DNA from: Chelatococcus sp. HY11
GTDB taxonomy: Bacteria > Pseudomonadota > Alphaproteobacteria > Rhizobiales > Beijerinckiaceae
Length of the DNA: 64,000 bases
Reading direction: 5' to 3'
Assembly (NCBI RefSeq): GCF_018398335.1
Contig: NZ_JAHBRX010000001.1
Coordinates: 2,294,001 to 2,358,000 of the forward strand
Shown here: positions 18,053 through 25,738 of the stretch, piece by piece
Position numbering within the stretch: the stretch's first letter is position 1
Layout: each line of letters opens with the position of its first letter
The notes under the pieces: generated by a model
Databases searched by the model: none
What the model was told of the DNA's origin: nothing
Seen by the model: the letters and a program-made list of their open reading frames with translations, nothing else
Translations under genes and position numbers: made by a program

Positions 18053-19182
18053 GACAGACGCTTTCGCACAGGCTGCGATGACATCACCGGATCCGCCGCC
18101 GGAGTGGCCGCCCCGGCGTTGCGCCGCGCCACACGGTGCTCGTGGTGGCCGACGAAGAACACGTGCAGGCCCACTACCAGGACAAGGCCGAGAACCATCA
18201 CATGTGTGGACATGCCGAGCCACACGCCCAGCATGCCGATACCGCCGAGCAGGAACGACACCATGACGATCGTGGTCGTGGCAGCACGTGCCGAAAGCCC
18301 CGCCTCCAGGAGAAGGTGATGCAGGTGGCGACGATCGCTTGCCATCGGGCTTTGCCCGACCATAAGGCGCCGAACGATCAGGCTCAGTGTATCGATAGCC
18401 GGCAAAGCACAGAGCCAGAGCCAAGCCGGCAGCGGCGCCAGACGGGCCGGGCCGGTGGCGGCGTCGATCGTCAGAAACGCGATGCTCGCGCCGAGCATGG
18501 TAGAGCCCGCGTCGCCCATGAAGACCCGCGCGCGGGCCTGCCAGGGATGGCGCAGATTGAACAGCAGAAATCCCGCCGTCACACATAGCAGCAGGAGCGG
18601 AAGCGTGGCGCTGCCCGCGTCCGAGAAGGCGCCGGCCACCGCCAGCCAGAAGAAGGCCGACGCCGCGACACCGCCGGCGAGGCCGTCCAGACCGTCGATC
18701 ATGTTGAGGGCGTTGATCACGCCGACCATGAAAATGAGCGTGAACGGCATGGCGAAGATGCCAAGCTCCAGCGCCCGCTCGCCTCCGGGGCTCGCTCCGA
18801 GACCGAACCCGATGACATCGCCGAGATCCGTGATGAGATGGCTGCCGGGCGCGACGATGATCAGGGCGGCCGTAATCTGCACCGCGAGACGCAGCGGGGC
18901 GCGCAGGTTGAAACGGTCGTCCATGACGCCGAGGCCAACCAGGATCGCCAGTCCCGCCAGCAGCGGCCAGCGCGTCTCAAGAAGCCCGTCGACCAGACAA
19001 GCTGTGAGAAGCAGGGCGAGGAACATGGCGATGCCGCCAACAACCGGCACACCGCCATGATGCTGCTTGCGGCTATCCGGCTTGTCGATCAGCCCGAGCG
19101 GCCAAGCGACCGCCCTGAGCAGCAGGATCAAAACGATAGCCAGGAGGAAGGCGTTCATCAGATGTGTGGCGTGCAGCGGCAT
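18049..19182 (-). CDS. wecA: WecA-like undecaprenyl-phosphate GlcNAc-1-phosphate transferase
   Basis: This 377-residue polyprenyl-phosphate sugar-1-phosphate transferase (MraY/WecA family) has about eleven membrane helices. The signature motifs are present: GVMDDRFNL with the DD pair at 88-89, NALNMIDGLDGLAGG at 157-171, a FMGDAGS aspartate motif near 220 and the HLHHLLLEAG histidine motif near 290. It moves a HexNAc-1-phosphate onto undecaprenyl phosphate, starting each repeat unit at the inner membrane. It is the first gene of the minus operon. The start could also be the ATG eight codons later. Confidence 0.9.
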   Translation of the reverse strand: MPLHATHLMNAFLLAIVLILLLRAVAWPLGLIDKPDSRKQHHGGVPVVGGIAMFLALLLTACLVDGLLETRWPLLAGLAILVGLGVMDDRFNLRAPLRLAVQITAALIIVAPGSHLITDLGDVIGFGLGASPGGERALELGIFAMPFTLIFMVGVINALNMIDGLDGLAGGVAASAFFWLAVAGAFSDAGSATLPLLLLCVTAGFLLFNLRHPWQARARVFMGDAGSTMLGASIAFLTIDAATGPARLAPLPAWLWLCALPAIDTLSLIVRRLMVGQSPMASDRRHLHHLLLEAGLSARAATTTIVMVSFLLGGIGMLGVWLGMSTHVMVLGLVLVVGLHVFFVGHHEHRVARRNAGAATPAADPVMSSQPVRKRLS

Positions 19183-19498
19183 CTCGAACTCCGCAGCCCG
19201 ATTGTTCCGGGCATGTCCGTTATTTCAACGGTACCCGGGGGCAGTTTGATTGGCGCCAATCTGGCGTTCATCCAATGTTAACGAACGCCCCGATCGCGGC
19301 GATTCAGGATTTCAGGTGACACGTCGGGCCGCGACTGCTGCCGTCGGAGGTATTGGCCCGCCAAAGGGCAGCGGCCATCGCCACACCCGTCGCCCCCCAT
19401 CCCTCCTTTTTCGTAGCCTGGGCTCCACCTTCGGATGAGGTCAGCACGCGGGTGACATGGCGTAGGCTCTGATACCGCGTCTTATCCTCAGGTGGTCG
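19183..19498. promoter_or_regulatory. Divergent promoter region between wecA-like gene and flippase
   Basis: These 316 bases separate the two divergent operons. A perfect 14-bp palindrome, GATTGGCGCCAATC, lies at 19248-19261, about 66 bases upstream of the wecA start, and could be a regulator site. No gene is seen. Confidence 0.55.
19248..19261. promoter_or_regulatory. Perfect 14-bp palindrome, operator candidate
   Basis: GATTGGCGCCAATC reads the same on both strands and sits in the shared upstream region of wecA-like and wzx-like genes. No specific regulator is assigned. Confidence 0.4.
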
Positions 19499-20986
19499 AT
19501 GACAGGTCTGCGCCGCTCATTCGCCTTCTCATTCATCGAGCGCTATGCCACGAGCCTGATCAACCTCGGGATGACGGCGGCGCTGGCCCGACTCGTCAGT
19601 CCCGACGAGATCGGTGTCTTCGTCATCGGCGGTACCATCATCCTGCTGGGAGAGATCCTGCGCGATTTCGGGGCGAGCTCCTATCTGATCCAGGCCCAGG
19701 CGATCACGGCGGAGGGAGTGCGGACGACGTTCACCGTGACCTTCGCCCTCTCCGCCTTGGTCATCGGGCTTGTGCTCGTGACGGCTCAGCCCATCGCGAC
19801 CTTCTACGGCGACGCGCGGCTGGCCGTCGTGCTGAGGATCGCCGCGGCGGGCTTCATGCTTGGCGCCTTCATCAACCCGATCCTGTCGCTCCTGCGCCGC
19901 GAGATGGCCTTCGACAGGATCGCGCTCATCAACACCATCGGCGCCTGCGTGAACGGCGGGGCCGCCATCGGCCTTGCCACGGCGGGCTTCGGCTACCGTA
20001 GCCTTGCCCTGGCCTATGTGGCGTCGGCGGTCGCGATCCTGGCCGCCGCGCTGGCGTTCCGCCCCGTCATGACGACCTTCCGGCCCGGCCTGGCCGACTG
20101 GCGGCATGTCTTTGCCTTTGGGGGATACGCCAGCGCCACGGCTGTCATCAACAACCTGTATCTGGCCTGGCCGCAGCTGGTGCTCGCGCGCATTCTCGGC
20201 TTCGACGCCGTGGGTCTTTTCAGCCGCGCGACCATGCTCGTGCAGATGCCGGAACGCTCCCTGCTCTCGGCCTTGCAGCCCGTGCTGCTGCCCGCCTTTG
20301 CCCGCGAGGTGCGGGCGGGCGGCGAACTTTCCGGCGCCTATCTCCACGGCATCGCGCTCGCAACCGCCGTGCAATGGCCGTTCCTCGTTGGCCTCGCGAT
20401 CCTGGCCGAGCCGGTCGTCGCCATAGTGCTCGGCCCGGCGTGGATGGGAGCGGCCCCCGTCGTCAGGCTCTTGGCGCTCGGCTCCCTCTCGCTGTTCGCG
20501 GCCTTCCTGACCTATCCCGTCCTGGTTGCGGTCGGACGCATCAGGGATACGTTGACGGCAAGCCTCATCGTGCTGCCGCCATCAGCTCTCGTCGTCACGC
20601 TCGCAGCATTCCACGGCCTCGACGCGGTTGCCGCGAGCCTCTTCGTCACCGGCCCCCTACAGATGGCCGTCAGCTTCATCGTGATCCGCAGACATGTGCC
20701 CTTCCCCTGGGGCGCCCTCATCGAAAAACTCACACGGAGCGCCATCGTGACGGCGGGCGCCAGCGTGGCCCCCCTTGCCATCGCGGTCGCCAATGGCTTC
20801 ACGCCGCACCCTGGCGCTCTTGCCCTGGTGGGCGCCGTCGCCGGCAGCGCGATCGGCTGGCTGGCCGCGTTGTCCGCCATGCGGCACCCCCTCATGGACC
20901 TGCTGCCGTCCCCAAGGGCCATCGTTGGCGCCATGCGCACACGCCTGGAGCGGCTTCCGGTCAGGCTGAACCAGCTCACGGACTAG
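19499..20986 (+). CDS. Wzx-like oligosaccharide flippase (MATE/MVF-type)
   Basis: The 495-residue polytopic protein has about fourteen hydrophobic segments. Its N-terminus resembles polysaccharide flippases (RYATSLINLGMTAALARLVSP, core LINLGMTAALARLV; then GIFVIG-like GVFVIGGTI). It would turn undecaprenyl-linked repeat units to the periplasm for the polymerase. GGTGGTCG precedes the ATG. It is divergent from the wecA operon and followed after 75 bases by a GT2 gene on the same strand. Confidence 0.88.
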   Translation: MTGLRRSFAFSFIERYATSLINLGMTAALARLVSPDEIGVFVIGGTIILLGEILRDFGASSYLIQAQAITAEGVRTTFTVTFALSALVIGLVLVTAQPIATFYGDARLAVVLRIAAAGFMLGAFINPILSLLRREMAFDRIALINTIGACVNGGAAIGLATAGFGYRSLALAYVASAVAILAAALAFRPVMTTFRPGLADWRHVFAFGGYASATAVINNLYLAWPQLVLARILGFDAVGLFSRATMLVQMPERSLLSALQPVLLPAFAREVRAGGELSGAYLHGIALATAVQWPFLVGLAILAEPVVAIVLGPAWMGAAPVVRLLALGSLSLFAAFLTYPVLVAVGRIRDTLTASLIVLPPSALVVTLAAFHGLDAVAASLFVTGPLQMAVSFIVIRRHVPFPWGALIEKLTRSAIVTAGASVAPLAIAVANGFTPHPGALALVGAVAGSAIGWLAALSAMRHPLMDLLPSPRAIVGAMRTRLERLPVRLNQLTD

Positions 20987-21061
20987 ACGTGCCTTGGACG
21001 CCGCCCTCTTTCAACAACTCGGAGCACAGGCTCTGGCGCTTCGTTTCCATGGAGGTGTCAT

Positions 21062-21916
21062 GTGTCAGCCCTGGTCGAGCCTTTTCCGACAATCACCATC
21101 GATCGGACGCGCCAGCTTGCGCATTTTCCCGAGGGGCGCCCTCTGGCCGATAGCCTGGGGGATTACCTCCGCAAGACCGAGGCGAGTATCGCGGGCCGGC
21201 CTGTCGCGGACATGGTGACGGCCATTGTGCCGGTCTACAACACCGATCCCGCGATGCTTCATGTCGCGCTGGATTCTCTTTTGGCGCAGACGATGCGCCC
21301 CGCCTACATCCTCTTGATCGATGACGGCAGCGACCGCCTGGACACCCGCGCTTATCTCGCCGCGATCGACGACAGCCTGCTGATCGATGTGCTCTACAAC
21401 CCGCGCAATATCTCGCTCGGGCCCACGATGAACCGCGCCCTCGAGGCCTGCCCCACGCCCTTCGCGCTCAAGCTCGATTCCGATGATGTGGCGGATCCCG
21501 GTCTCCTGGCGGCCTTCTGCGATCACCTCGACGGGCAACCGGCTCCCGACGTGCTCGGCTGCCAGTTCACGGCCTTCGGGGAGAGCCATTTCACGACCCA
21601 TCATCCCCGCAAGGTCACCCGCGCCCATGTCGTGCATTCGGCCGGCTACTGGTTCATGAACCACACGGGCGTCATCCTGAACCGGGACAGCGTGCGGGCC
21701 GTTGGGGGATACCGCGCGATGCGCGGCCTGCCGGAGGACTATGATCTCTGGATACGGATGATGCGCGCGGGGCACAACCGCTTCGTCAATCTGGACGAAA
21801 GCCTCGTCGCCTACCGCGACAGCCCCTCCGCGCTGCATCGCAACTTCCGGCGCGGCATCGGCCGGCTGCGGCTCATTGCGGCGAAGGCGAGCGCCCGGCT
21901 TTTGCCGCCGTTCTGA
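21062..21916 (+). CDS. Glycosyltransferase family 2
   Basis: This 284-residue GT-A enzyme has TAIVPVYNTDP at 53-63, LLIDDGSD at 84-91, the DXD-type LDSDDV at 138-143 and a general-base-like LPEDYDLWIRM near 225. It starts at a GTG placed six bases after GGAGG (21051-21055). The ATG two bases earlier is in another frame. It follows the flippase gene. Its last 44 bases overlap the end of the convergent GT2 gene. Confidence 0.88.
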   Translation: MSALVEPFPTITIDRTRQLAHFPEGRPLADSLGDYLRKTEASIAGRPVADMVTAIVPVYNTDPAMLHVALDSLLAQTMRPAYILLIDDGSDRLDTRAYLAAIDDSLLIDVLYNPRNISLGPTMNRALEACPTPFALKLDSDDVADPGLLAAFCDHLDGQPAPDVLGCQFTAFGESHFTTHHPRKVTRAHVVHSAGYWFMNHTGVILNRDSVRAVGGYRAMRGLPEDYDLWIRMMRAGHNRFVNLDESLVAYRDSPSALHRNFRRGIGRLRLIAAKASARLLPPF

Positions 21917-22922
21917 ACGGCAGCGCCCTCGCCCATCCCGTCTCGCTGAAAAGTGCCGCCAACCGGCGACTTGCCTGCGGCGAGCGCAGGAGATGCCCCA
22001 CAGGGGGCGCCACCAGCAGCGATGGTCGCAGACGGCAGGCGAAACGCACGAGGTCACGCCCGCTCGCGGGGTTGCCACGCCAGCGCTGCGCCTGGCCGGT
22101 CCAGAAGGCCTGTTCGGCGAGGTGGCGCAAGGCGAGTGCCCGCAGGCGCGGCGCATCCGGCAGCGAAGCGCCCGCCCCCGCGAAGAAGGTCTCGAAGGCG
22201 AGCTCCCTCTGCTCGCAATCCCGCAACAGCACATCATCGGCGTGCAGCGACATGTTCTCGCCATGGACGCCGCGAATGCCCTGGACCGCATGTGTTTCAG
22301 CGACATCGCCATGCATGGCGAACCGCAACCACATCTCCATGTCGCCGGAATGCGTCAGCTCCGCCCGATAGGGCCCAACGGCCTTTTGTGTCGCGCTGCG
22401 CAGGATGGCCGTGACGGTCACGACGGGGTTGAGGGCCGTGGAGCAGGCTTTCCGGATGAAGCGCTCTCCGGGCTCGACGCGCCAGCCATGGATCCGGTCG
22501 CTTCCCTGCGCCGCGAGCGCCGACCACAACGGCCGATGGTCAGCGCCGGAGGGGAGCTCACTCCAGCCCCCATAGGTCAAGACCACCTTCGGATTGGCTT
22601 CCATGATCGCGATCGCGCGTTTCAGAGCGCCGGGGGCGAGGAGATCATCAGCGCTGAGGAGCAGCATGTAAGGGGATTCGACCCAGTCGATCCCCTCGTT
22701 GTAGGTGGCGATATGGCCCTGATTGACCGGATGGATGATGACCGTGACACGCCGGTCGCGCCAGGCGATCGCCTCAGCGACAGCAGCGCTGTCGTCCGGC
22801 GAAGCATCGTCAATGATGAGGATACGAATATCGTCCAACCCCTGATCGACAATACTCGCGACGCACCGCTCCAGGAAATTGCCGTAGCGATAGCAAGGCA
22901 CGATGATATCGACGATCGCCAT
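21873..22922 (-). CDS. Glycosyltransferase family 2
   Basis: The 349-residue GT-A transferase starts MAIVDIIVPCYRYGNFLE, then has ILIIDDASPDDS, LLLSADDLL (DXD-like) and a long, mostly alpha-helical C-terminus. GAGGAGG lies about ten bases before the ATG at 22922. The open frame continues 12 codons upstream without better support. It stands as a single minus-strand gene, convergent with the preceding GT2 and divergent from the fucose synthase gene. Confidence 0.88.
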   Translation of the reverse strand: MAIVDIIVPCYRYGNFLERCVASIVDQGLDDIRILIIDDASPDDSAAVAEAIAWRDRRVTVIIHPVNQGHIATYNEGIDWVESPYMLLLSADDLLAPGALKRAIAIMEANPKVVLTYGGWSELPSGADHRPLWSALAAQGSDRIHGWRVEPGERFIRKACSTALNPVVTVTAILRSATQKAVGPYRAELTHSGDMEMWLRFAMHGDVAETHAVQGIRGVHGENMSLHADDVLLRDCEQRELAFETFFAGAGASLPDAPRLRALALRHLAEQAFWTGQAQRWRGNPASGRDLVRFACRLRPSLLVAPPVGHLLRSPQASRRLAALFSETGWARALPFRTAAKAGRSPSPQ

Positions 22923-23274
22923 GGCCGAGTTCCTCCTCATGCCCCGTTGAGCGGGCAATAACAGCGCTGCGGCGGCATGCCGCCCCGCGCCATCATCAAC
23001 CGGCCGGCGGTTTCGTCCGAGTTATCTTTCGGAGAGCCGGCCCTCCCGCGGATACCGCCTTTCGGCGATGACATGATCCACCGTCCTGCAAAGGCCTGCC
23101 CCTCAGCCACGCCCTTGGCGGAAGGGGTGGCAATTGGCTGGAAGCCCTTTGCCACCTTCGGGCAAGGTGAAGCGGACCATGCGTCGCCCTAAGCTATGCA
23201 GCGACGATGGTACGCGGCATCCGGAGTAGCGGCGCACCATCGCGGCCTGGGTATGATACCACGGAGGCAGCGCA
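22923..23274. promoter_or_regulatory. Divergent intergenic region upstream of fcl
   Basis: These 352 bases separate the GT2 and fcl genes and should hold both promoters. A perfect GGCGGCATGCCGCC palindrome lies at about 22972-22985. No gene or known operator is recognised. Confidence 0.45.
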
Positions 23275-24345
23275 ATGACCGCAGCAGACAGTGGCTTTTC
23301 GCATCGAGACACACCAAGCGACATCATGCATCCCCACGGCGATGCCATGGCGTTATCCGGCCGGCGCATTTTCGTCGCCGGTCACAGGGGCATGGTCGGA
23401 TCGGCGCTGACGCGGCGCCTCGCCCGGGAGGACTGCAAGCTCCTGACGGTTGATCGCACGGAGCTCGACCTCACCCGTCAGGCCGATGTGGAAGACTGGA
23501 TGCTCAAGAGGCGCCCGGACATCGTTCTCGTCGCCGCCGCGCGCGTAGGCGGGATCGTCGCCAATGCGACATTCCCTGCCGAGTTTCTCTATGACAACCT
23601 CATGATCGGCGCGAATGTCATATCCGCCGCCCGGCGCGCAGGCGTGAGCAAGCTGCTCTACCTCGGATCAAGCTGCATCTATCCGAAGCTCGCCGCGCAG
23701 CCCATCGCGGAGACCGCCCTGCTCACCGGCGCCCTCGAACCAACCAATGAAGCCTATGCCGTCGCCAAGATCGCCGGCCTCAAACTCGCCGAGGCCTATG
23801 CGCGCGAGTATGGCTGCCGCTTCATCACCGCCATGCCGACAAATCTCTACGGGCCGAACGACAATTTCGACTTGACGAGTTCGCATGTCATCCCCGCGCT
23901 GATGCGCAAGATTCATGAAGCCAGGGAAACGGGAAAGCCTGTTGTCGAGATCTGGGGCTCGGGTGCGCCGCGACGCGAGTTCCTTCACGTCGACGATCTC
24001 GCCGATGCCTGCATCTTCCTGCTGAAGGCCTATGAGGCGCCGGAACCGATCAATATTGGCTCAGGCATGGAAGTGACCATCCAGGAGCTCGCCGGCGCCA
24101 TCGCCGAGGTTGTCGGCTACACCGGCTCATTCGCTTTCGATCCATCGAAGCCGGATGGCGCGCCACGCAAATTGCTCGACACGACACGCCTCAGAGATCT
24201 CGGCTGGACCCCGCGCATCGGCCTCGACGTCGGCCTGGCTGATGCCTACGGCCATTGGCGCGCGCATGAAGAGGCGCTCGCCTTCAGCTTGCCGCCCCTC
24301 TCTCCGCCCCTTCCTGCCGCGTCCGCGCAAAGGGCTGTGCGGTGA
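23275..24345 (+). CDS. fcl: GDP-L-fucose synthase
   Basis: This 356-residue extended SDR has the fucose-synthase NADP motif AGHRGMVG at 35-42, VAAARVGGIVAN at 86-97, GSSCIYPK at 131-138 and the catalytic YAVAK (Y161/K165), followed by MPTNLYGPNDNFD. It epimerises and reduces GDP-4-keto-6-deoxymannose to GDP-L-fucose. The partner GDP-mannose 4,6-dehydratase (gmd) is not in the window. GGAGG precedes the ATG at 23275. The first 27 residues precede the usual family start, so an internal ATG (near residue 25) is possible. Confidence 0.92.
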   Translation: MTAADSGFSHRDTPSDIMHPHGDAMALSGRRIFVAGHRGMVGSALTRRLAREDCKLLTVDRTELDLTRQADVEDWMLKRRPDIVLVAAARVGGIVANATFPAEFLYDNLMIGANVISAARRAGVSKLLYLGSSCIYPKLAAQPIAETALLTGALEPTNEAYAVAKIAGLKLAEAYAREYGCRFITAMPTNLYGPNDNFDLTSSHVIPALMRKIHEARETGKPVVEIWGSGAPRREFLHVDDLADACIFLLKAYEAPEPINIGSGMEVTIQELAGAIAEVVGYTGSFAFDPSKPDGAPRKLLDTTRLRDLGWTPRIGLDVGLADAYGHWRAHEEALAFSLPPLSPPLPAASAQRAVR

Positions 24346-24369
24346 TCGTTCCGCGACGGCTGTCACAAA

Positions 24370-24401
24370 ATGGGCCCGGTCGCGGAAACGGCCGGGCCCA
24401 T
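24370..24401. terminator. Bidirectional intrinsic terminator between fcl and the OPX gene
   Basis: A 10-bp perfect stem (ATGGGCCCGG/CCGGGCCCAT) with a 12-nt loop lies between two convergent stops, preceded by AAAA. It is well placed to end both transcripts. Confidence 0.7.
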
Positions 24402-24475
24402 CCTCTTCCGGGGGCTGGCTTGGCCGCCGCCCCCTCCCCTCTTCCTTTGAAGCCCGCCCGGAACGAAAGCAGCGG

Positions 24476-25738
24476 CTATCGCGCCGCGAGATCGCGCGGC
24501 GGGGCATGGGGCATGGTTGCGCCTTCACTGACCCGTCCCGGGCCGGGCACATCGATACGGAGAATATCGCGCGGCGCGATGGCATCGAGTTCGCCGATTG
24601 GCCGCGTGACGTAGCGCCCCTCCTCCTGCCGGGTCACGCTATACTTCGTCGTGCGCCTGTCCGCGTCCCGCATGCTGCTCGCCTGTCCACGCAACTCGCC
24701 AAGGGCGGCCACGAGGGAGCCGATCCTCTCGTCACGGCGGGCGGTGCTGATGTCGAGCTCCGCGAGCATCGTCGCGTTGTCGCGCACCCACTGATCACGC
24801 AATTCGGCGATCTTCTGATCGACCTCGAGCTGGCGCTGATGCGCTCTGGCGAGGAACGAGCGCAGCTCCAATGCATTGCGGCGCGTGGCTGACAACTCCC
24901 GCTTCACCGCGAGAAGCCTCGGCTGGACGGCGAGCCCCTTGTCGTACAGGCCTTGCTGCGTCCCAACCTCCTGCTCCAGAAGGCGCAGTTCCTCATCGTG
25001 AAGCTTGATGCCCTCCTCGAGCGACGCGATTTCCTGGTCATAGCTGGCGCGTTGCGCGGCAAGCGCCTTGTTCTGCTCGGCGAGTATCGTGCGCCTGACG
25101 CGGAACAGGGACACCTCGTTGTCGACGACAGACTGGCGCGTGCCGGCAGCAACAAGCTCCCCGCCCGCGATCGCCTCCTTGCCATCGAACTCTTGGCCCG
25201 CGATTTCCGCGCGGACACGGGTCTTGCGCACCAGCTCCGACCAGCGCGCGATCCTGAGATCAACCAGTTCCTGTTCGGTGGAGATGATCTGCAGCATCAC
25301 GGATTCGCTGCTGGCGACGCGCCGCTCACCGCCACCGAGCGCTACCAGTTCCAACACCGTCATGTCCGGCCTGTACTGATAGGGTCCGGGCTTGTCGACA
25401 TTTCCGATGACGAAGACGGGCGCGTATTCGACAATCTCCACGCTCGGCAGGCCGCTGGACGGTATGCGTTCCGCGAGCGCCGCCGCAATCCTCCGGCCGA
25501 TCTCGATCGTCGACAAGTTCGCCACGGCGACCTCGCCGACGAGCGGATAGCTGATGGTGCCCGCCGGGCTCACGCGAAAACGCCCCGATAGCTTGTCCTC
25601 GCCATAGACGACCACGTTGAGCGTGTCGCCAGCACCCGCGCGATAGCCGCCATCGCCGGCAGCATGGGCCGGAAGGCCGGCCTGAAAGCCGATACTCGCG
25701 ATGCCCACCACGATGAGCCCCATGATCCGCCGGGTCAT
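24476..25738 (-). CDS. OPX-family polysaccharide export protein, ExoF-like
   Basis: The protein has 420 residues with a signal peptide (MTRRIMGLIVVGIASI...ending AHAA) and a Poly_export domain at about 30-115 (YRAGAGDTLNVVVYGEDKLSG region, core GAGDTLNVVVYG). An SLBB-like segment follows (VFVIGNVDKPGPYQY). Residues 195-370 form a long coiled coil. There is no lipobox cysteine or outer-membrane helix, so it resembles ExoF rather than Wza. It should act in the periplasm with the co-polymerase. It starts at the ATG overlapping the wzc-like stop (ATGA). Confidence 0.88.
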   Translation of the reverse strand: MTRRIMGLIVVGIASIGFQAGLPAHAAGDGGYRAGAGDTLNVVVYGEDKLSGRFRVSPAGTISYPLVGEVAVANLSTIEIGRRIAAALAERIPSSGLPSVEIVEYAPVFVIGNVDKPGPYQYRPDMTVLELVALGGGERRVASSESVMLQIISTEQELVDLRIARWSELVRKTRVRAEIAGQEFDGKEAIAGGELVAAGTRQSVVDNEVSLFRVRRTILAEQNKALAAQRASYDQEIASLEEGIKLHDEELRLLEQEVGTQQGLYDKGLAVQPRLLAVKRELSATRRNALELRSFLARAHQRQLEVDQKIAELRDQWVRDNATMLAELDISTARRDERIGSLVAALGELRGQASSMRDADRRTTKYSVTRQEEGRYVTRPIGELDAIAPRDILRIDVPGPGRVSEGATMPHAPPRDLAAR

